A stretch of 64,000 nt of DNA from Catonia carolina. Lineage: Eukaryota > Arthropoda > Insecta > Hemiptera > Achilidae. Every line of letters starts with the position of its first letter. The first letter of the stretch is position 1. The notes beneath the pieces were generated by a model. It made no database searches and had not been told where the DNA came from. It saw nothing but the letters and a program-made list of their open reading frames with translations. The DNA lies in NCBI GenBank assembly GCA_035578175.1, contig JAQMRL010000001.1, forward strand, positions 185,205,283 through 185,269,282, given 5' to 3'. Below, in pieces: positions 45,696 through 60,600 of this stretch. The position numbers and the translations under genes were made by a program.

Positions 45696-48600
45696 GTAAG
45701 TTCCACTTAACCTCAACATGGTGCATGCGTTGTTATTAATGTATTTTATTTTAATTAACTACTTAAGGAGTTTTGTTGAAGAAACAGGATTGGAACTTAC
45801 AGTGAATTATGGCGTTAAATTTCAATAGCAATTTTGTATATATATCTTTATTGGGAATCGAACATAGCAGATTTACATAATTAACCAAATTTTGGTATTT
45901 ATGAATGGCAATATTTTTTTTTAGTTTGATGACTTAATTTTTTAAATAAATACCATGTTTGTTATTGTTTTAGATATTATCTTTTATTGCAATACAACTA
46001 AATTTAGTAGTACTTCTATTGGCTGCACGAAGTACAAAAGTGTTTTTATTTAGGGAGTCCATAGCATTAGGAATTTCGCCTAATGACATTTTACAGTGTT
46101 GGGATTACATTTTATTACTTGCATTGTTACTCAATTGATCCAGAGCTTGTAAAATTAAAACAAAAATACCAGTATACACAAATATATAAGGCATAATGCT
46201 ATTGGCATTGCCAGAAGTGATTTCTTACTTATGGTAACAAAATTTGTGGATCATCAATAGAGAAACAGTTGAGAAATGCAAATTTAGTACAAGTAACGGG
46301 TGTTTCAGAAAGGACGCACTTCGAAGTTTGAGAACGCTTATTTATTACATTAAGTAATTACAAATTATACGGTATGAAATTATTACCTTTATAACATTCA
46401 GATTACCTTTAAAACTTCACAATAAATGTTCAAAATGACTTCCTCCGCTTGTAATGCAAGTTTGGACACGTTTCATAACATTTGCAGCCACTTTTCATAG
46501 TGTTTGCTCATTAATGTTTGTAATCTCACTTTCAATATTAGCCTTCAATTCTTCAATTGTTTTTAAAAACCTTACTCTTTAAATTCCCCCAAAGAAAAAA
46601 ATCCGCAGGAGTAAGATCTGGGGATCTTGGTGGCCACAATTCTTTTGATATCACACGATGGCCAAAAAATTCTCGTAACATATTCAGCGTTTCAGTAGAA
46701 GTATGGCACGTTGCGTTATCCTGCTGAAACCAGCAATCTCGATCGTGTAATTCTAACAATGCTATAAATTGTTCAATTAAGTTGCGGTACACCAAACCAT
46801 CTACAGATGTGTCAAAAACTAAAGGCCCAACAATACGACGCCGGGAGATCGCACACCATACACCAATTTTACATGCATGTAGTGGACGTTCGTGAAATGT
46901 GTGAGGATTATGAGCGCTCCATATTCAGCAGTTTTGGCTGTTGTAACCATCCAAGTAGAACCATGCTTCGTCACTGAAATAAACACGATCCAATATTTCA
47001 ACACCGTTGTCATTAACAAGAGAACATATCCAACGACAATACTGTATACGTTTCCCATGGTCAACTTCTTTCAGTTCATGAACGACACCGATGCGGTAAG
47101 GATGCAGATTTAATTTTTTTGTAGCCATTAAAGCGGAAGATAGTCATAATCCAGCTTTCTAAGTGATTTGCCGGGTTAGGGTTTTTTTTTTTTTTTTGTT
47201 TTTTTTAGGGTTTAACGTTTGGCTGTTTTGCAAATTGCTGCTAATGGAGACGGTGAAGGATGAAATGAATTTTTTGTAACGTACGAAAAAATGCCATGCC
47301 ATGCCTCTCATGCCGGGTGAGGTAGTCAAACATTGTTTCGCAATGTCCAAAACTTGTTCTGTTAACACTGATGGTCGACCTGTGCTTTTCCGATCCTGTA
47401 CACTGCCAGTCTCACGAAATTTATTAATCAGACGCGATATTGTGGTGCTATTAGGTATTTCAGAATTGGGAAATTTTAACTGGAACTCGTCTTTCACTCG
47501 TTCGTAAGATTTATATGCGCAATAACTTTCAATAATAAAAACACGTTCATCCTTTGAAAAAAACCATGTTTGAACTTATACAGACACAAATGAATACTGG
47601 AATAGCGCTAGTACATGTCAGTAATACACAATGGGTCAACAATGAGTACGGTAGTGCCAACTGTTATTTGGGGGGAAAAATATTCCCTATGCAGAAAATA
47701 ATAACCCTTAAACTTCAAAGTGCGTCCTTTTTGAAACATCCGTTATTTTTTTTATTTTATGATGGTGAGTAGATAACTGAATTCCATGTCATTTCTTTAT
47801 TTTGTAATAGTTTTTAATTAATGAATGATATTTTTCAGGTGTTTTCATTGATAATGTATTTTCTCAGACTGAAGGTCATGAAGTTGAATACTGCACTAAT
47901 CAACTTGTTTCTCGAGTGATAGAGAGCTTTTTACCAGAAAGCAATGATGCTGTATTGAAAAGATATTTACTGGCATTTGGTGAAGACTTGAGGCCAATTT
48001 GTAGCCATCTGTTTGCCAGCCATGTTTTGGAAACACTTTTGCGGATAACCTCAAAGAAAGTGGTAATTTATCATTATTTTTTAACGTGTTATCTGTAAGA
48101 TTATTGCATGAAGTTAGAAATAGATTTTTAATTGTTATGTTCCAGTGCTAACTGGCTAAGTATAGAAAAAAAACTATTAAAGGCTAAGAACTTCAGTACC
48201 TACCCTGTTCACAGCCATTGGGTAGCTCTCTAATATTGCAAAAAAATAAGTGTAATTTATAGTTGGGAGCTGACTTGTTTGCTAAAGTGCGGGATGAAGA
48301 GCAACGGTTGCTTTAAATCCACATGGCGATGTGTGTACTGTACATTCTAAAAATATTTACCTATATTACTTTCTCTTGCCTATATGAATATATAGGAAGG
48401 AAAGTATTGTTTTCATGTTGATTTTTCGAAATTGAGTTTTCACCGGATCTACATGTTTTCGGACCTCCTGAACCCAAAAAACATGTTTTTAGCTATTGGT
48501 CTGTGTGTGTGTGTGTGTGTATTCAAAATATCTCAAAAATGTAACATCGTACGAACTTGAAACTTAAAACTTATTTAAGTTATATACCTCTAACGGACCC

Positions 48601-51600
48601 GACACGAACATTTTCATCAAAATCGGTCAACCGGAAAAAAGTAGTTAATTCGTGTAATTTTTCACTTTTTTCGATTTTCTCAAAAACTAATCCTACGATT
48701 TTTTTAAAAATCGCCTGATTTACCAAATTTTTTATGCTCTACAAGATAGGGTAGGTGCCATGTTTCCTGAAATTCTTGGTGAGGCTGTTTTTACGTAAAG
48801 AAATTGTTTTTTTAAGATAGCAACTTTAATATGCATTTCAGCGCAAAAATGTAGTATATAATAAAAGTTGTAGACAATTTAAAATCCTACAACTTTTATT
48901 TCAAACATTTTTTGTATAACACTTAGTTTAGCGGTAATTAGCGATTTTCTGTTTTATTTTCTTACGAAAACGTGTGAAAAATCGATTTTTTTAATATTTT
49001 GGCCTTAGTATGCATTTTACGACAATAGTGTATATAATAAAATTTATAGAAAATTAAGAGATCTACAACTTTTATTTTAAACATTTTTTCTCTACAGAGC
49101 CTAGTTTAGCGTGCAAGAGTGATTTTCCGTATTTTAAAGCCAAACTGAGGTTAATTTTCATTTTGCGTCTTTCACTCATGATTAAAAATAGGTTATGTTT
49201 TTTGAGGTTAGTTTTTTGTTTATTTGTAATTTTTATTAGTAATGTTAGGTTTATTGTTAATTATTTGCATTGGCAAGAGAAAGTTGTGTGAGTGTTTCAC
49301 ACCAGATTTTTTTTCAGTTGTTATTGTAAGACCATTCACTGTAGGGGTGTTAATTACGCTCGCAGCTCATGAAGTTGTTAATCTAGTTGTTATATGTTGC
49401 AGAATATGTAGTGTTTAGTTAGTTTAGTTAATAATAATATAGTTGTACTCGGTCAAAGCTATTCTTCTCGGTTAGGTTAATATTTTTAGTTGATTGAGTG
49501 CTACTTGCAGGATGATGATGAGGATGAATTTTTGGAAGTAATAGTTTTGTATGAAAAAATGCTGTGTCTGTGTAGGACTCAAACTTACGACTGCGGGGTG
49601 AAAGGCTAGAACATTACCACTGTGCCACTGCAGCCGGCATGACAAATTATTACATTATTATATTTACATGATTTATGATATTACATTATGATTAGAAACT
49701 AACGCGTCCTATTTATAAAAAAACTGACATATAAAACTCAGTAGGAAATATTAAAAATTAATAATTTGTTTACTTTGTTATAATAAACTATGAATAATTT
49801 CTAAATCAAAAAAAAGATTTCTGAATAAGGATTTCTAAATTTAATTCAAGTGGTCCAATGAGGCCGTAAAAGCAAAAAAACTGCAAACAATAATTTTATT
49901 TCTAGTACTAAATTAATAATATACCGGGTGTCCCATGAAGAGGTTGCTATTTTTGAATTAATATGCCGGACGTATCGCACCTCTACTGACTGGAAACTTT
50001 ACAGTTATAATAAATAGATATGTAAAAAAGTACCCTCGAGTTTCATTTGCGTATGATTAATCAACATAAAATGGCATAAAGTTATTTTATTTTCATAACC
50101 ATTTCAAATTGGTGATTTGTTACGATGTTACTTAAGTAATAAAATGAAAGAAATATGAAAGTGATAAATTATTAATAAACACAATTTGTTTCATTAACTT
50201 TTTTTCAAACTGATGTCCATCAATAGCTATGCAGTGATAGCAACGAAACAAAAATGAGTCATAAGCGTTTTTAAAAAATTGCCGAGGTATCAACAGCAGT
50301 TCCTCTTCAATCAGCCTCATTAATTCATCATCTGTTGCAATAGTGTGAAAATAAACTTTTTCCTTCAAAAAGCCCCATAGGAAAAAAATCGCAAACAGAT
50401 AAGTCTGGCGATCTTGGAGGTCAGTCCATGAGGCCGTTGCCACGACCTATCTATCCAATGGTTAGGAAGATTTTGGTTTAAAATCACTTTGACCACAGTA
50501 GCATGTGGAGGAACTCCATCATGCTGGAAAAAACCGTCCTGTATCTCCGCCTGAGGAAGATGAGGAACTATGTGATTAGTTAAAATTGATGCGTATCTGT
50601 CTCCAGTCATTGTCTGATGGAATACGTCATACGATAAAACACCATCCTTGGTGACAGCAACCCACACTGTTATACCCTTTGATTCCAAGTTCTCTTCATT
50701 TAATATATATGGATTTTGTGTGTTATAATAATGACAATTATGTCTGTTAACAGATCCTGTTGCATATGAAACTCGAGGGTACTTTTTTACATAGCTATTT
50801 ATTATAACTGTAAAGTTTCCAGCCTGTAGAATCTGATGTTAAATATTAATATACTTCCGGCATATTAATTCAAAAACAGCAACCTCTTCGTGGGACACCT
50901 GGTATTTTAGAATATTAGTTTAAAACCTAATAAAATATTATGGTTTCTATTTCATATAATGAATTTATATAATAATTTCACCAACCTTCTTTTTAAACTG
51001 TTTCACCTTTATTTTTATTCTTACTTACACATGTTTCGGTGGATCCACCATCATCAGAGTAAATAAAAAATTGAAACTAAAAAAATTTTTATCTCACTTA
51101 TTTAAAATTTACAGAAGATGATATATCTTCAGTCATTTGTATAAAACTGATTTAAAATTAATTTATTTTAATTTATCCCTTCTCATATTTACTGTAGATA
51201 GCAGCAGCAGTCAATATCACTTCACTTGCTGCTGCTATCTACAGTAAATATGAGAAGGGATAAATTAAAATAAATTAATTTTAAATCAGTTTTATACAAA
51301 TGACTGAAGATGTATCAACTTCTGTAAATTTTAAATAAATGAGATAAAAAATTTTTTAGTTTCAATTTTTTATTTACTCTGATGATGGTGGATCCATTGA
51401 AACACAAGTAAGTAAGAATAAAAATAAAGGTGACGCAGTTTAAAAAGAAGGTTGGTGAAATTATTATATAAATTCATTATATGTAATAGAAATAATTTCA
51501 AACTGCAGGATGCATTATAAAGATTTTTTTTTTTTGAAATACGAGGCGTATTTTTAAAGTAAGGGCCGTTTGAAAATAAAAAAAAAGTAAAAGGAAATTC

Positions 51601-54600
51601 GCAAAAACTAATTTTATTTTCGGAATCTACATACTTTTATCTATTTTTCTACATAGTTTTCAAGTTTTTGTAAACACATATATATTGCACAACTAAATTT
51701 TGGAAACCTTCTTCATAAAAACTTGCCGCCTGCTGTGATAACCAAGAATTCACGGCCGTTGTCAATTCGTTGTCATCGTTATAACGGCTGCCGCCCAAGT
51801 GATGTTTCAGGTGACGGAAGAGATGAAAGTCGCTCGGCGCAAGGTCAGGGCTGTAGGGTGGGTGGTCCAAAACTTCCCAGCCAAAAGAGTCCAATGCAGC
51901 TCGGGTCTGAGCGGCAGTGTGAGGCCTTGCATTATCGTGCAGAAACAAAATTCCTTTTGTGAGCATGCCACATCTCTTGTTTTGAATTGCTCTGCGCAGC
52001 TTCCTCAGGGTTTGGCAGTAGGCTTCTGCATTTATTGTCGTTCCTCGTTCCATAAAGTCGACCAGCAAAACACCATGCCTATCCCAAAACACGGACGCCA
52101 TGATCTTGCGCTGTGACAAAGTCTGTTTGGCTTTGACCTTTACGGGAGAGTGCGAATGTCTCCATTCCATGCTTTGTTGTTTCAATTCGGGAGTGAAATG
52201 TGAAATCCACGTTTCGTCTCCAGTTACGATCCGACTCAGCATGTCGTCACCATTTTCGTCATAACGTGTCAGAAAATTCAAGAAACTCTCTAATGCAAGG
52301 CCTCACACTGCCGCTCAGACCCGAGCTGCATTGGACTCTTTTGGCTGGGAAGTTTTGGACTACCCACCCTACAGCCCTGACCTTGCGCCGAGCGACTTTC
52401 ATCTCTTCCGTCATCTGAAACATCACTTGGGCGGCAGCCGTTATGACGATGATGACGAATTGAAAACGGCGTGAATTCTTGGTTATCACAGCAGGCGGCA
52501 AGTTTTTATGAAGAAGGTTTCCAAAATTTAGTTGTGCGATATGATAAGTGTTTATAAAAACTTGGAAACTATGTAGAAAAATAGATAAAAGTATGTAGAT
52601 TCCGAAAATAAAATTAGTTTTTGCAAATTTCCTTTTATTTTATTTTTATTTTCAAACGGCCCTTACTTTAAAAATACGCCTCGTATTATGGTAATACAGT
52701 AGTTATTCCAAATAGTTTGTGACTAATATTTTTATAACAGCGAGTACTAGTGGTATTATTATTACTACTTTTAGGTTGTAGCTGAAGGGAATTGTACGAA
52801 CAATCCTCTCCAACCTAATTCCTTACACTAGCAATCAAGTGAGCTCCCATCAGTAGAGATACTCCATTGTAATTATCTAGTAGTATATTGGTTTAATTTT
52901 ACAGGTTTTTTTTTATTTTTGTTATTTTAGATTAAGTCAGATTAGAATTTCTATTTTATGTGGTGATTCCTCATTGTCTGAAAGTCATATTCCGTATTGT
53001 TAGTTGTGAATTTAATGAGAATACAGAACAGTGCAGTCTCCTTTATTTGTTACTTTTTAAAAACATCATTATAGCCCTGTTTGTACTAACTGCAATATTA
53101 GGTGTTGAAAGTAAAGGTTGTAATAAATTTTAACCATGTAAAGTCAGCATGAGCTAGGATAGTCTATTTAGTGGAATTAATTATAGTTAACTACATATGA
53201 AGCTTAGTGGCATAGGAGTATGATCTTTTGCTGCTGATATTCTTCTATAATTTTCGTGTAATGTTCTGTCTGTTCCTGTATTTAACATTGTATAAAATGT
53301 TTTTGGAATGGTTGGTATAAAGCATCAAAATAATAAATTATGAGCTCAAACTTTGTTCTTGTCCTTGAGGACTGAGTGGATGGGTGGCTTAGAAGAGACA
53401 GGTGCCACACGTAGTCAAAAATAATACTTCTACTGTACTATTGTAGTCACTGACAGCATTCCAGACTATGTAAAGTCCAGCCTCTCGTAGTTTGCTCCTA
53501 ATGTAAACAAATAATGATGTCACTGAGCATGCGCATTATATCAAAATGTGTACACGCTGATTAAAAAGTAACAACAAAATACTTTCAAAAGTATTACAAA
53601 ATACTTTTAAAAGTATTTTTATAAATGAAATCGTTAGGCCTACATCATATCATGACTGATGTTTTTAGTACTTTAAGTACCTATAATTTAAAAAAAAGTT
53701 AACTTAATAGGAATACAACATCCGTAAAGTCGTAGACTCTAGCGTGCACCCTGTAGTAGGTGGCTTTTGTTTGTTGACATTAGGAGCAAACTAAGAACGG
53801 CTGAACTGTAGTGTAATATTAATGAAATTTGGAACAATGTCATTTTATTGACTAGCATGCTCGACAGTACTGCTCATCTAAGCAATCCTTCAGAAGAAGA
53901 GTTATACCCAATTAGAAGCTTCAAATTTAATGCCGTTATCTATAGAAAGCAAAAGAATTGCATTGTTTGATTTAAATATGTGGCATGTGTTAAAGATTAG
54001 ATCGATTTTATGTTAATATGTGGTGTTTTTTTAATAGTGCTTTATAAATTAAATTTTCAGTTTGAATCTGTGGGAAAACATGAAACAAATAATCCTGAAG
54101 ATGGTGACAGTCTAGAGACATATAAAAATTTCATAATTAAAGTGTCTAAATTTCTACTAAATAATCTTGATGAATATATAATGGACACATATGCTAACCA
54201 CATAGCTAGGACTGCTATTTGTTGCCTGTCTGGTCAGTTTGAAAAGTCAAAAACGGATGGAAAAAATAATTCTAAACAATTTAATGAATCTGTACTACTT
54301 TTGTCTACAAAGGAAATCTGCCCTGATGAGTTCAAACCTCTTCTACTTCAGTTTGCTGAGTTTGTTTTAAATTCACCAATGTTTACAGGTTAATATTTTA
54401 TAAAATTAATAATTATTAATCCTTGAATGCAGTTTGTCTGAGTAATTCTACTATTCATGATATTTTCCGAAATAAGAAGTCTGCATGTTTTTTGGGAGAG
54501 AAGGCCCTACATTAATTTACTTAGTAAATTGTAATCTATAAAGATATGAGTTATGCACATAGGTGGGTAACACCAACCTACCTTGCGTAACAACCACACA

Positions 54601-57600
54601 TTGTGATACAGGTTTCATTTATTTGTATATTTGTAATACCTAATAAATCCAGACCACCAATTTGCAGCATAATATCTAATAGTTTTTTTACAACTGCTTA
54701 TTCTCAGTAGCAGGTGAAATATTGTTCCTTATGTTTTTTGAAAAAACATTTTTGTAAGGTTCTTATATCTATTTTAAATTGTTGATAAACAGTAGTAGCT
54801 TTTAAGCTTCTGATTTATCACAAAAGCTAAACTATAATATGGAATATTGAGACATGATAATGCCACAAATGGGAAATAATTTTCTATTCAAATTTTTTGT
54901 TAATTTAAGTATCATTCTAAGATTTCTACCTAGTTACTATAACGAACCTCAGTTATTGGATAATTTATTTTGTTTTGTTGTAAATTTTTTTTTGTTATCC
55001 CTAGTTTGTGTACATTGCAATCTGTTCAATTCAGAACAATAAGCAACCCCATGACCCAATGAGATGAGGATGATGTGTATGACGTGTAAATGAGGTGTAG
55101 TCTTGTTCAGACTCAGGTCGACCATTCCTGAGAGAGTATGGTTAATTGAACCCCAACCATCAAAGTACACCGGTAACCACTGTCTAGTATTCAAATCCGT
55201 ATAAAAGTAACTACCTTTACTAGGATTTGAACTAGGAACCTCTGTCTCCGAAAATCAGCTGTTAAACCACTTTTTGGCGACGACTGTCGTAAATTAAAAG
55301 TGAAAAATAAATTTTCACCATCAGAAAGAAAAGCTTCTGACATTCTAAATTTACTGAATTTTGCTTGATTCCATTAGATTCAAATAAATACTCGTATGTG
55401 TATAGAATTTCAAGGATATAGGTTTTTATAAAAATAAGGAAATAATGCCTTTTTGTGTTTTACATTTTGGAAGTGACTACTCGTAAATTTTTAATTTTGT
55501 ATTTTTTTATTTTTCCCCTAAAATGGGTGGTCTAAATTTTTCGTTAGTAATTTACTATCAGTATTTTTTATCACTGTCTTAAAAAAATTGTTTATTACTT
55601 TCTCTTGCCTATATGAATATATAGGAAGGAAAGTATTGTTTTCATGTCGATTTTTCAAAATCGAGTTTTCACCGGATCTATACGTTTTCAGACCCCCTGA
55701 ACCCAAAAAACATGTTTTTAGCGATTGGTCTGTGTGTGTGTCTGTGTGTCTGTGTGTCTGTGTGTGTGTGTGTGAACAGAATATCTCAAGAACGGAACAT
55801 CGTACGAACTTGAAACTTGAAACTTAAGTTACATACCACTACCGGACGCGACACGAACATTTTCATCAAAATCGGTCAACCGGAAGTAGTAGTTTATTCG
55901 TATAATTTTTCAGTTTTTTGCGATTTTCTCAAAAACTGGTCCTACGATTTTTTTTAAAATCGCCTATTTTACTCAATTTTTTATTCTCTACAAGATAGGG
56001 TAGGCGCCATGTTTGCTGAAATTCTCGGTGAGGCTGTTTTCACGTAAAAACGTTGTTTTTTTAAGATTACGGCTTTAATATAAATTTCAGCGCAAAAACT
56101 TATATAATAAAAGTTGTAGAGAATTTAAAAACCTACAACTTCTGTTTCAAACATTTTTTTGTATAACGCTTAGTTTAGCGGTAATTTGCGATTTTCTGTT
56201 TTTTTTCTCACGAAAACGTGAGAAAAATCGATTTTTTTAACATTTCGGTCTTAGTATGCATTTTACGACAAAAGTGTATATAATAAAAGTTATAGAAAAT
56301 TAAAAGATCTACAACTTTTGTTTAGAGCATTTTTCTCTACAGAGCCTAGTTTAGCGTGAAAGCGTGATTTTCCGTATTTTTAAGCCAAACTGAGTTCGAT
56401 TGTCATTTTGCGTCATTCACTCGTGATTAAAATAAGGTTATGTTTTTGAGGTTAGTTTTTGTTTATTTCTAATATTTTATTAATAATGTTAGGTTTATTA
56501 TTAATCATTTGCATTGGCAAGAGAAAGTTGTGTGAGTGTTTCACACCAGATTTTGTGATATAGATTAACCCTTACAGTGCCAGAGAATATTGTGAGTTCC
56601 TACCGAAAAATGGCACCCTACTTTTGTGCGATTTGTAGCATGTATCCTATTCATAACATGGTCATTTATTCGAGGTATCTTAATGACTTTTTTTGTTTTG
56701 TTCATTATGAATTGATCTTGTATGACATTCGAATTGGAACACATTTTTTTACATTACATAGAATGATATGTAGTCATTTTTTGTGGAAATTTCCTTTTCA
56801 ATTCAAAAAAAATTCACCTTAAAATATTATGTTACTCAGTTTCATTTACATCACTTTAAAGACAATTTTAATTATGCAAAAATTACAAAAAAAAATTATG
56901 TATTGTAAAAATATAAAATACTGCGATAAAAGTTTTAAAAATTCAATTTTTAGTTTTTTTAATCAATATTAATCAATTACATTCATAAAAAAATTCTACA
57001 TGTATTTTTACTTTCTCTTGCCTATATGAATATATAGGAAGGAAAGTATTGTTTTCATGTCGATTTTTCGAAATCGAGTTTTCACCGGATCTATACGTTT
57101 TCAGACCCCCTGAATCCAAAAAACATGTTTTTAGCGATTGGTCTGTGTGTGTGTGTGTGTGAACAGAATATCTCAAGAACGGAACATCGTACGAACTTGA
57201 AACTTGAAACTTAAGTTACATACCACTACCGGACGCGACACGAACATTTTCATCAAAATCGGTCAACCGGAAGTAGTAGTTTATTCGTATAATTTTTCAG
57301 TTTTTTGCGATTTTCTCAAAAACTGGTCCTACGATTTTTTTTAAAATCGCCTATTTTACTCAATTTTTTATTCTCTACAAGATAGGGTAGGCGCCATGTT
57401 TGCTGAAATTCTCAGTGAGGCTGTTTTCACGTAAAAACGTTGTTTTTTTAAGATTACGGCTTTAATATAAATTTCAGCGCAAAAACTTATATAATAAAAG
57501 TTGTAGAGAATTTAAAAACCTACAACTTCTGTTTCAAACATTTTTTTGTATAACGCTTAGTTTAGCGGTAATTTGCGATTTTCTGTTTTTTTTCTCACGA

Positions 57601-60600
57601 AAACGTGAGAAAAATCGATTTTTTTAACATTTCGGTCTTAGTATGCATTTTACGACAAAAGTGTATATAATTAAATTTATAGAAAATTAAAAGATCTACA
57701 ACTTTTGTTTAGAGCATTTTTCTGTACAGAGCCTAGTTTAGCGTGAAAGCGTGATTTTCCGTATTTTTAAGCCAAACTGAGTTTGATTGTCATTTTGCGT
57801 CATTCACTCATGATTAAAATAAGGTTATGTTTTTGAGGTTAGTTTTTGTTCATTTCTAATGTTTTAATGCTAATGTTAGGTTTATTGTTAATTATTTGCA
57901 TTGGCAAGAGAAAGTTGTGTGAGTGTTTCACACCAGATTTTTTTAATCTACATTTCTTACTGATTATTTTCATACGTTGATTTTAAAAATTGAGTGAAAA
58001 AAGTTCTATGAATTTTTTAGCCAACGTCCTAATATTAGGTCGCTGGCACTGTAAGGGTTAAATCTACTTGTTTTATTTAATTAATTTTAAGAATTTCTGT
58101 TATATTCTGTATTTTTTTATTGTTGTAGAATATAGCAATAATGCATTAATGTCTGGTTTGGTACAGTCAATGTTACTGTCGTTACATGCTGTCAGAAAGA
58201 AAAAGTACTTGAAGAAATTAATAATAAAATTATTAGATGTGATATTTAGTCCAGATATTAAAAAATATGATATTATGGATATAAAAGTAAACCAGGAAGC
58301 AGTACATCTTTTAAATACAATGCTAATAACATCTACAGATGAAGTTTATGAGCAAATTAGATCAAGGTGTTTTGCTGGAAAATTGAAAACTATGGCCATT
58401 AATAAAACAGGCAATTACTGTGTTCAGAAATTAATTGTTACTTGTCCAAATAGCGAATTGGTAAGTAAATATATAAAAAGTAAGTCTGAAAATAATAATT
58501 CAACGTATTCTGGAAAACCTTTAATCTACAATAACTATGTAGAACAGGAATCGCTAACACATGGCCTGCAGGCTTTTGTCGCACCCACCATCTTACTTAT
58601 AATAAACTTTCAAAAAGGGAGGCAAATTTATTTTATCCTGGTATGGAATGTTATTACGTATTCCTCAACATTCAACAGCACTCTTTAAAAATATTGTCAT
58701 TATTTGAAAGAAGGAAAGAAATCCAACTGAGCAGTTTCTTCAAAAATAAATTTTTACTTTCTCTTGCCTATATGAATATATAGGAAGGAAAGTATTGTTT
58801 TCATGTCGATTTTTCGAAATCAAGTTTTCACAAGATCTACACGTTTTCAGACCCCCTGAACCCAAAAAAACATGTTTTTAGCGATTGGTCTGTGTGTGTG
58901 TATACAAAATATCTCGAGAGCGGAACATCGTATGAACTTGAAACTTAAGTTACATACCACTATCGGACCCGACACGAACATTTTCATCAAAATCGGTCAA
59001 CCGGAAATAGTTATTTGTGTAATTTTTCACTTTTTGCGATTTTCTCAAAAACTGGTCCTACGATTTTTTTAAAAATCGCCTGGTTTACTTAATTTTTTAT
59101 GCTCTACAAGATAGGGTAGGCCCCATGTTTGCTGAAATTCTTGGTGAGGCTGTTTTTACGTAAAAAAAGTGTTGTTTTAAGATTACGGCTTTAATATGTA
59201 TTATAGCACAAAATATTATTTAATAAAAGATGTAGAGATTTTAAAATCCTACAACTTTTACTTAAAACATTTTTTTGTATAACGCTTAGTTTAGCGGTAA
59301 TTAGCGATTTTCTGTTTTTTTCTCACGAAAACGTGTGAAAAATCGATGTTTTTAACATTTCGGCCTTAGTATGCATTTTATAACAAAAGTGTATATAATA
59401 AATTTTATAGGAAATGAAAAGATCTACAACTTTTATTTAGAGCATTTTTCACTACAGAGCCTAGTTTAGCGTGAAAGAGTGATTTTCCGTATTTTTAAGG
59501 TAAGCTGAGATCGATTTTCATTTTTCCTCTTTTATATATGATTAAAATTAGGTTATGTTTATTAAGGTTAGTTTTGTGTTTATTTCTAATGTTTTATTTC
59601 TAATGTTAGGTTTATTGTTAATTATTTGCACTGGCAAGAGAAAGTTGTGTGAGTGTTTCACACCAGATTTTTTTGTATCCAATTCCCAGTAATACTTGAT
59701 TATTTTCCTTTTCTTCGTCTAGTCTGATCTACTGCATTTGCTTCCTTAGCTGCATCTTCATCCTTTCTGGTGTTGCTTTATTCTGCTTCCACAGCCCCCC
59801 ATTTTACAATGCGTAGTAATTTTCTAAGTTGTCGTTTTCATTAATCGTTTCGTTGCCTTAATAGTTGTATGGAAGTTTGCTGTCAATAATCTTTTACTCT
59901 TGAAGGTTTGCTTTGCTAAAGCTACTCTTGACTTTATGACTATAAGAATCCAACAAAAAGTTAAACAATTATTATGTTTATAATGTAGTCCTTAACCCTC
60001 TTGCAGCGGACTGTTTCGCGTAAAACCGGTTTCGTATAACCGCGACCTTATTTAAAATGTTTTATCTAGCGTCATTACTAACGAAAAATTATGAAAAAAT
60101 TACAGCTAATTCATATAAAACATACGCACATTTTGAATATAATAACATGAAAATCGCTTTATTATTCTTTGCGTTTAGAGCGAGCGAAATGTTCACCCGC
60201 GAAAATTTGGTGTTTACTTTAGATTTTTTACTATAACGGGCTTAAATTTCAGTTTAACAAAAATTTGTATAAAACATGTTTTGTAGGTAAGAGTTTACTG
60301 AATAAATTGGTATTTTTCATTTTATTTTCCGTAAATATTTCACGGAGTTACAGAGTTTTCAAATTATTAACTAGATCAAGAATTGAACGTGCGAGCAGTA
60401 AACATATATTTCACAACTTTTGAAGTGACGTCACACAAACAACATTATCTTTAGGGTGCAGCTATTATATAAGATATATATAGGAAATTGTTTTATCTAC
60501 AAAAACCTGTTTTCAAAACGTTTGTAACGTGCCAGACAAGGAAGAACATACAATTTACTTTTTCTGTGTTTTTATTATTATTTTTTGTTCCTGGAACTGA

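Larger units (their letters stand above)
50947..51489. mobile_element. Palindromic hammerhead element, family A copy 3
   Basis: Diverged inverted arms with an extra inner palindrome (CTGTAGATAGCAGCAGCA, 17-nt loop 51210-51226, and inverse) not present in A1 or A2. Followed by TTCAAACTGCAGGATGCATT and immediately by mariner M8. Confidence 0.87.

Noticed and set aside
51723..52418. Forward frames over mariner M8
   Set aside because: Antisense shadows of the transposase and its inverted C-terminal copy.
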